In this document: positions 5,084-6,747 of the stretch, piece after piece
How positions within the stretch are numbered: position 1 is the first letter of the stretch
How the letters are laid out: each line of letters starts with the position of its first letter
From: Hyphomicrobiales bacterium
GTDB taxonomy: Bacteria; Pseudomonadota; Alphaproteobacteria; Rhizobiales; SZUA-8
Direction of reading: 5' to 3'
Length of the DNA: 6,747 bases
NCBI GenBank assembly: GCA_003232175.1
Contig: QILX01000321.1
Location: forward strand, 1-6,747
Notes under the pieces: generated by a model
What the model was told of the DNA's origin: nothing
Seen by the model: the letters and a program-made list of their open reading frames with translations, nothing else
Databases searched by the model: none
Translations under genes and position numbers: made by a program

Positions 5084-5356
5084 TCAGTTGACCGCTTCTT
5101 TGAGTTGTTTACCAGCCTTGAATTTGGGGTTTTTCGATGCCGGGATCTGAATTTTCTCACCCGTGCGCGGATTGCGCCCTTCCGATGCGGCCCGATGGGC
5201 CACCGAAAAAGTGCCAAAACCAACGAGGCGCACATCGTCACCTCCACTCAACGCAGCGGTGATGGAACTCAGCACGGCCTCGACAGCATTGCCAGCGTCA
5301 GCCTTGGAGATATCAGCGCCGTCTGCAACTTTGGCGATCAAATCGTTTTTATTCAC
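5084..5356 (-). CDS. hup: DNA-binding protein HU
   Basis: A 90-residue HU-family histone-like protein, the normal length for this nucleoid-associated, DNA-bending dimer. The family signature GFGTFSVAHRAASEGRNP (about 46-63) is intact, the beta-arm tip RNPRTG carries the DNA-intercalating proline (P63), and the C-terminal region KNPKFKAGKQLKEAVN completes the fold. The start is GTG, supported by AAGGA 7 bases upstream and by the usual MNKNDL N-terminus; no in-frame ATG precedes it closely. It follows lon on the same strand with a 168-base gap. A candidate terminator overlaps the lon end, so hup probably has its own promoter. A strong hairpin lies downstream. Confidence 0.97.
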   Translation of the reverse strand: MNKNDLIAKVADGADISKADAGNAVEAVLSSITAALSGGDDVRLVGFGTFSVAHRAASEGRNPRTGEKIQIPASKNPKFKAGKQLKEAVN

Positions 5357-5387
5357 CGCTCCGTCCTTTCAATAATTGCAACCAGTG

Positions 5388-5417
5388 ATTCGCTTGCTAT
5401 CGGCGAATGATGACAAG
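5388..5417 (-). promoter_or_regulatory. candidate hup promoter overlapping inverted repeats
   Basis: On the minus strand CTTGTC (5417-5412, 5 of 6 to the alphaproteobacterial -35) is followed after 18 bases by GCGAAT (5393-5388, 3 of 6 to TATAAT). This gives a short leader of about 25 bases before the GTG start. The -35 lies inside the palindrome ATGAC-AA-GTCAT (5410-5421). ATTCGC (5388-5393) and GCGAAT (5403-5408) form an inverted repeat, and GATTCGC recurs at 5435-5441. Overlap of these repeats with the promoter would suit a repressor or HU autoregulation, but this is a motif-based suggestion. Confidence 0.35.
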
Positions 5418-5457
5418 TCATGCTAATTACGTCAGATTCGCAAGTGGAAATAGGTCG

Positions 5458-5512
5458 AAAAAACGCTGAAAACTGCGAAAATCGTCTTTTCCAGCACATT
5501 TTTTCGAAAAAA
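5458..5512. promoter_or_regulatory. phased A-tracts and a 14-bp AT palindrome upstream of hup
   Basis: A- or T-tracts of 4-6 bases are centred near 5460, 5470, 5479, 5488, 5501 and 5509. The first four are spaced about 9-10 bases, close to one helical turn, which predicts intrinsic curvature. The last two form the perfect palindrome TTTTTTCGAAAAAA (5499-5512), part of which is also the T-run of the lon terminator candidate. A curved segment about 100-155 bases upstream of the hup start could act as a binding site for nucleoid proteins or as an upstream promoter element. Confidence 0.4.
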
Positions 5513-5544
5513 CCGGGCCAAGGGTCAGTGCGCGAGCAGCCCGG
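5507..5544 (-). terminator. candidate intrinsic terminator overlapping the lon 3' end
   Basis: On the minus strand CCGGGC (5544-5539), inside the last codons of lon, can pair with GCCCGG (5518-5513), directly followed by six T residues (5512-5507). The 6-bp GC stem has a 20-base loop that includes the stop codon. An alternative stem AAGGGT/ACCCTT overlaps it. The structure is moderately convincing and would separate lon from hup transcription. Confidence 0.45.
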
Positions 5545-6747
5545 CACCCTTATTTTCAGCTGTATCGCTGGTATTCTCCCGGCTCAAATCGTGCGCCACT
5601 TCGTCGTCTTTGTCCCAGGCGATGGCCTCGGGCTCGCGCACCAGGGCGATTTTCAGCACTTCATCCAGCATTGAGACCGGGGTGATATCCAGAGCGTTTT
5701 TTACATTCTCCGGAATTTCGGCAAGATCCTTGGCGTTCTCTTCAGGGATGATTACCTGGGTCATGCCGCCGCGCAATGCCGCCAGCAATTTTTCCTTCAG
5801 CCCGCCAATCGGCAAAACGCGACCACGGAGCGAGATTTCGCCGGTCATGGCGACGTCCCGGCGGACCGGAATCCCGGTCATCACCGATATGATCGCCGTG
5901 GCCATGGCAACCCCGGCAGAGGGGCCATCTTTTGGCGTTGCGCCTTCGGGCACATGGACATGAATGTCACGTTTGTCAAAGAGCGGCGGCTCGATGCCAA
6001 AATCGATTGAACGCGAACGGACATAACTCGCCGCGGCCGAAATCGACTCCTTCATCACATCGCGTAAATTACCGGTGACGGTCATCTTGCCTTTGCCCGG
6101 CATCATCACGCCTTCGATGGTCAGAAGCTCACCACCGACTTCGGTCCACGCCAGCCCAGTGACGATGCCGATCTGGTCTTCATCCTCAAGCTGGCCATAG
6201 CGGTATTTCGGCACGCCAAGAATATCGGGAAGATTATTGTCAGTGATATCGACCGACTTTTCATCCGAGGTGAGAATTCGCTTGACCGCCTTGCGGCACA
6301 GATTGGCGATCTCGCGCTCAAGGCTGCGCACCCCGGCTTCGCGAGTATAGCGGCGGATAATCATGCGCAGGCCATCGTCCGAGAGCGACCATTCGCCATC
6401 GCGCAAGCCATGCTCCTTGACTTGTTTGGGGATCAGATGCCGGCGGGCGATTTCGATCTTGCGGATAATCTCCATTCGGTCCATCAGCGGGCCCGGAATG
6501 TTCAGGGTATTCGCCGTGGTGATGAACATGATGGATGAAAGGTCGTAGTCAACCTCCAGATAGTGATCGTTGAAGGAGGAATTCTGCTCCGGATCGAGCA
6601 CCTCAAGCAGGGCGGCGGACGGGTCTCCACGGAAATCGGCGCCCATTTTATCAATTTCGTCAAAAAGGAAGAGCGGGTTCGATGTCTTGATCTTTTTCAT
6701 CGATTGGATAACCCGGCCCGGCATGGAGCCGATATAGGTCCGGCGAT
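5525..6747 (-). CDS. lon: ATP-dependent protease Lon, C-terminal 406 residues (partial)
   Basis: The C-terminal part of Lon, a cytoplasmic hexameric AAA+ serine protease that degrades misfolded and regulatory proteins. The gene enters from beyond the right edge, so the Walker A motif and N domain are not visible. Numbering from the first complete codon: Walker B FLFDE (D29, E30), sensor-1 N79 in TTANT, arginine finger R90 in LMDRME, sensor-2 R140 in GVRSLERE, catalytic S276 in PKDGPSAG and catalytic K319 in GGLKEK. The protease domain looks intact. One oddity: after DRMEIIR (89-95) the sequence goes straight to KIEIARRH, lacking about eight residues including the conserved GYT; the R90 to R140 distance is 50 residues against 58 in the E. 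coli protein. The frame is preserved. The C-terminal tail after EPEAIAWD is about 28 residues, acidic and low in conservation. Confidence 0.95.
   Translation of the reverse strand, partial: RRTYIGSMPGRVIQSMKKIKTSNPLFLFDEIDKMGADFRGDPSAALLEVLDPEQNSSFNDHYLEVDYDLSSIMFITTANTLNIPGPLMDRMEIIRKIEIARRHLIPKQVKEHGLRDGEWSLSDDGLRMIIRRYTREAGVRSLEREIANLCRKAVKRILTSDEKSVDITDNNLPDILGVPKYRYGQLEDEDQIGIVTGLAWTEVGGELLTIEGVMMPGKGKMTVTGNLRDVMKESISAAASYVRSRSIDFGIEPPLFDKRDIHVHVPEGATPKDGPSAGVAMATAIISVMTGIPVRRDVAMTGEISLRGRVLPIGGLKEKLLAALRGGMTQVIIPEENAKDLAEIPENVKNALDITPVSMLDEVLKIALVREPEAIAWDKDDEVAHDLSRENTSDTAENKGAGLLAH

Overview
The window looks like chromosomal backbone DNA from an alphaproteobacterium with moderately high GC. 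The evidence is the protein sequences (NuoA-D, Lon, HU), the gene order lon - hup - tRNA-Val ... tRNA-Asp ... nuoA (which I recall as common in this class), a candidate tRNA promoter close to the alphaproteobacterial CTTGAC/CTATAT pattern, and a palindromic intergenic element of a type I recall from alphaproteobacterial genomes. A genus cannot be assigned from the sequence alone.

Left part (1-2092, minus strand): the start of the complex I operon in the order nuoA, nuoB, nuoC, a GFA-family zinc-protein gene, nuoD (only its first 43 codons lie inside). Genes are packed with overlaps or gaps of a few bases, so this is one transcript entering from about 2093 and running leftwards. The unusual point is the GFA gene, which sits between nuoC and nuoD and overlaps the nuoD start by 8 bases.

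Middle (2093-4053): a 474-base divergent spacer holds a palindrome, four copies of TTTGAGA, and a T-rich leader with weak terminator-like hairpins. A ten-helix EamA/DMT transporter gene follows on the plus strand, then tRNA-Asp(GTC) with a candidate promoter and encoded CCA, then a roughly 116-base palindromic element in the convergent spacer.

Right part (4054-6747, minus strand): an unrecognised small exported protein with eight cysteines and a C-terminal array of 11-residue repeats starts 51 bases after tRNA-Val(TAC), with no visible terminator between them. A 13-bp-stem terminator-like hairpin separates the tRNA from the HU gene (hup, GTG start). Upstream of hup are repeats and phased A-tracts. 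The C-terminal part of Lon protease runs off the right edge. Its AAA+ module lacks about eight residues that are strongly conserved in Lon proteins, with the frame intact.

Functionally the window joins respiratory NADH:quinone oxidoreductase assembly genes, two tRNAs, a nucleoid protein and an ATP-dependent protease. The less conserved genes are the transporter, the exported repeat protein and the GFA gene. I see no phage, transposase, CRISPR or toxin-antitoxin system. The items most worth a second look are the Lon gap, the GFA gene inside nuo, the exported repeat protein, and the TTTGAGA cluster between nuoA and the transporter.
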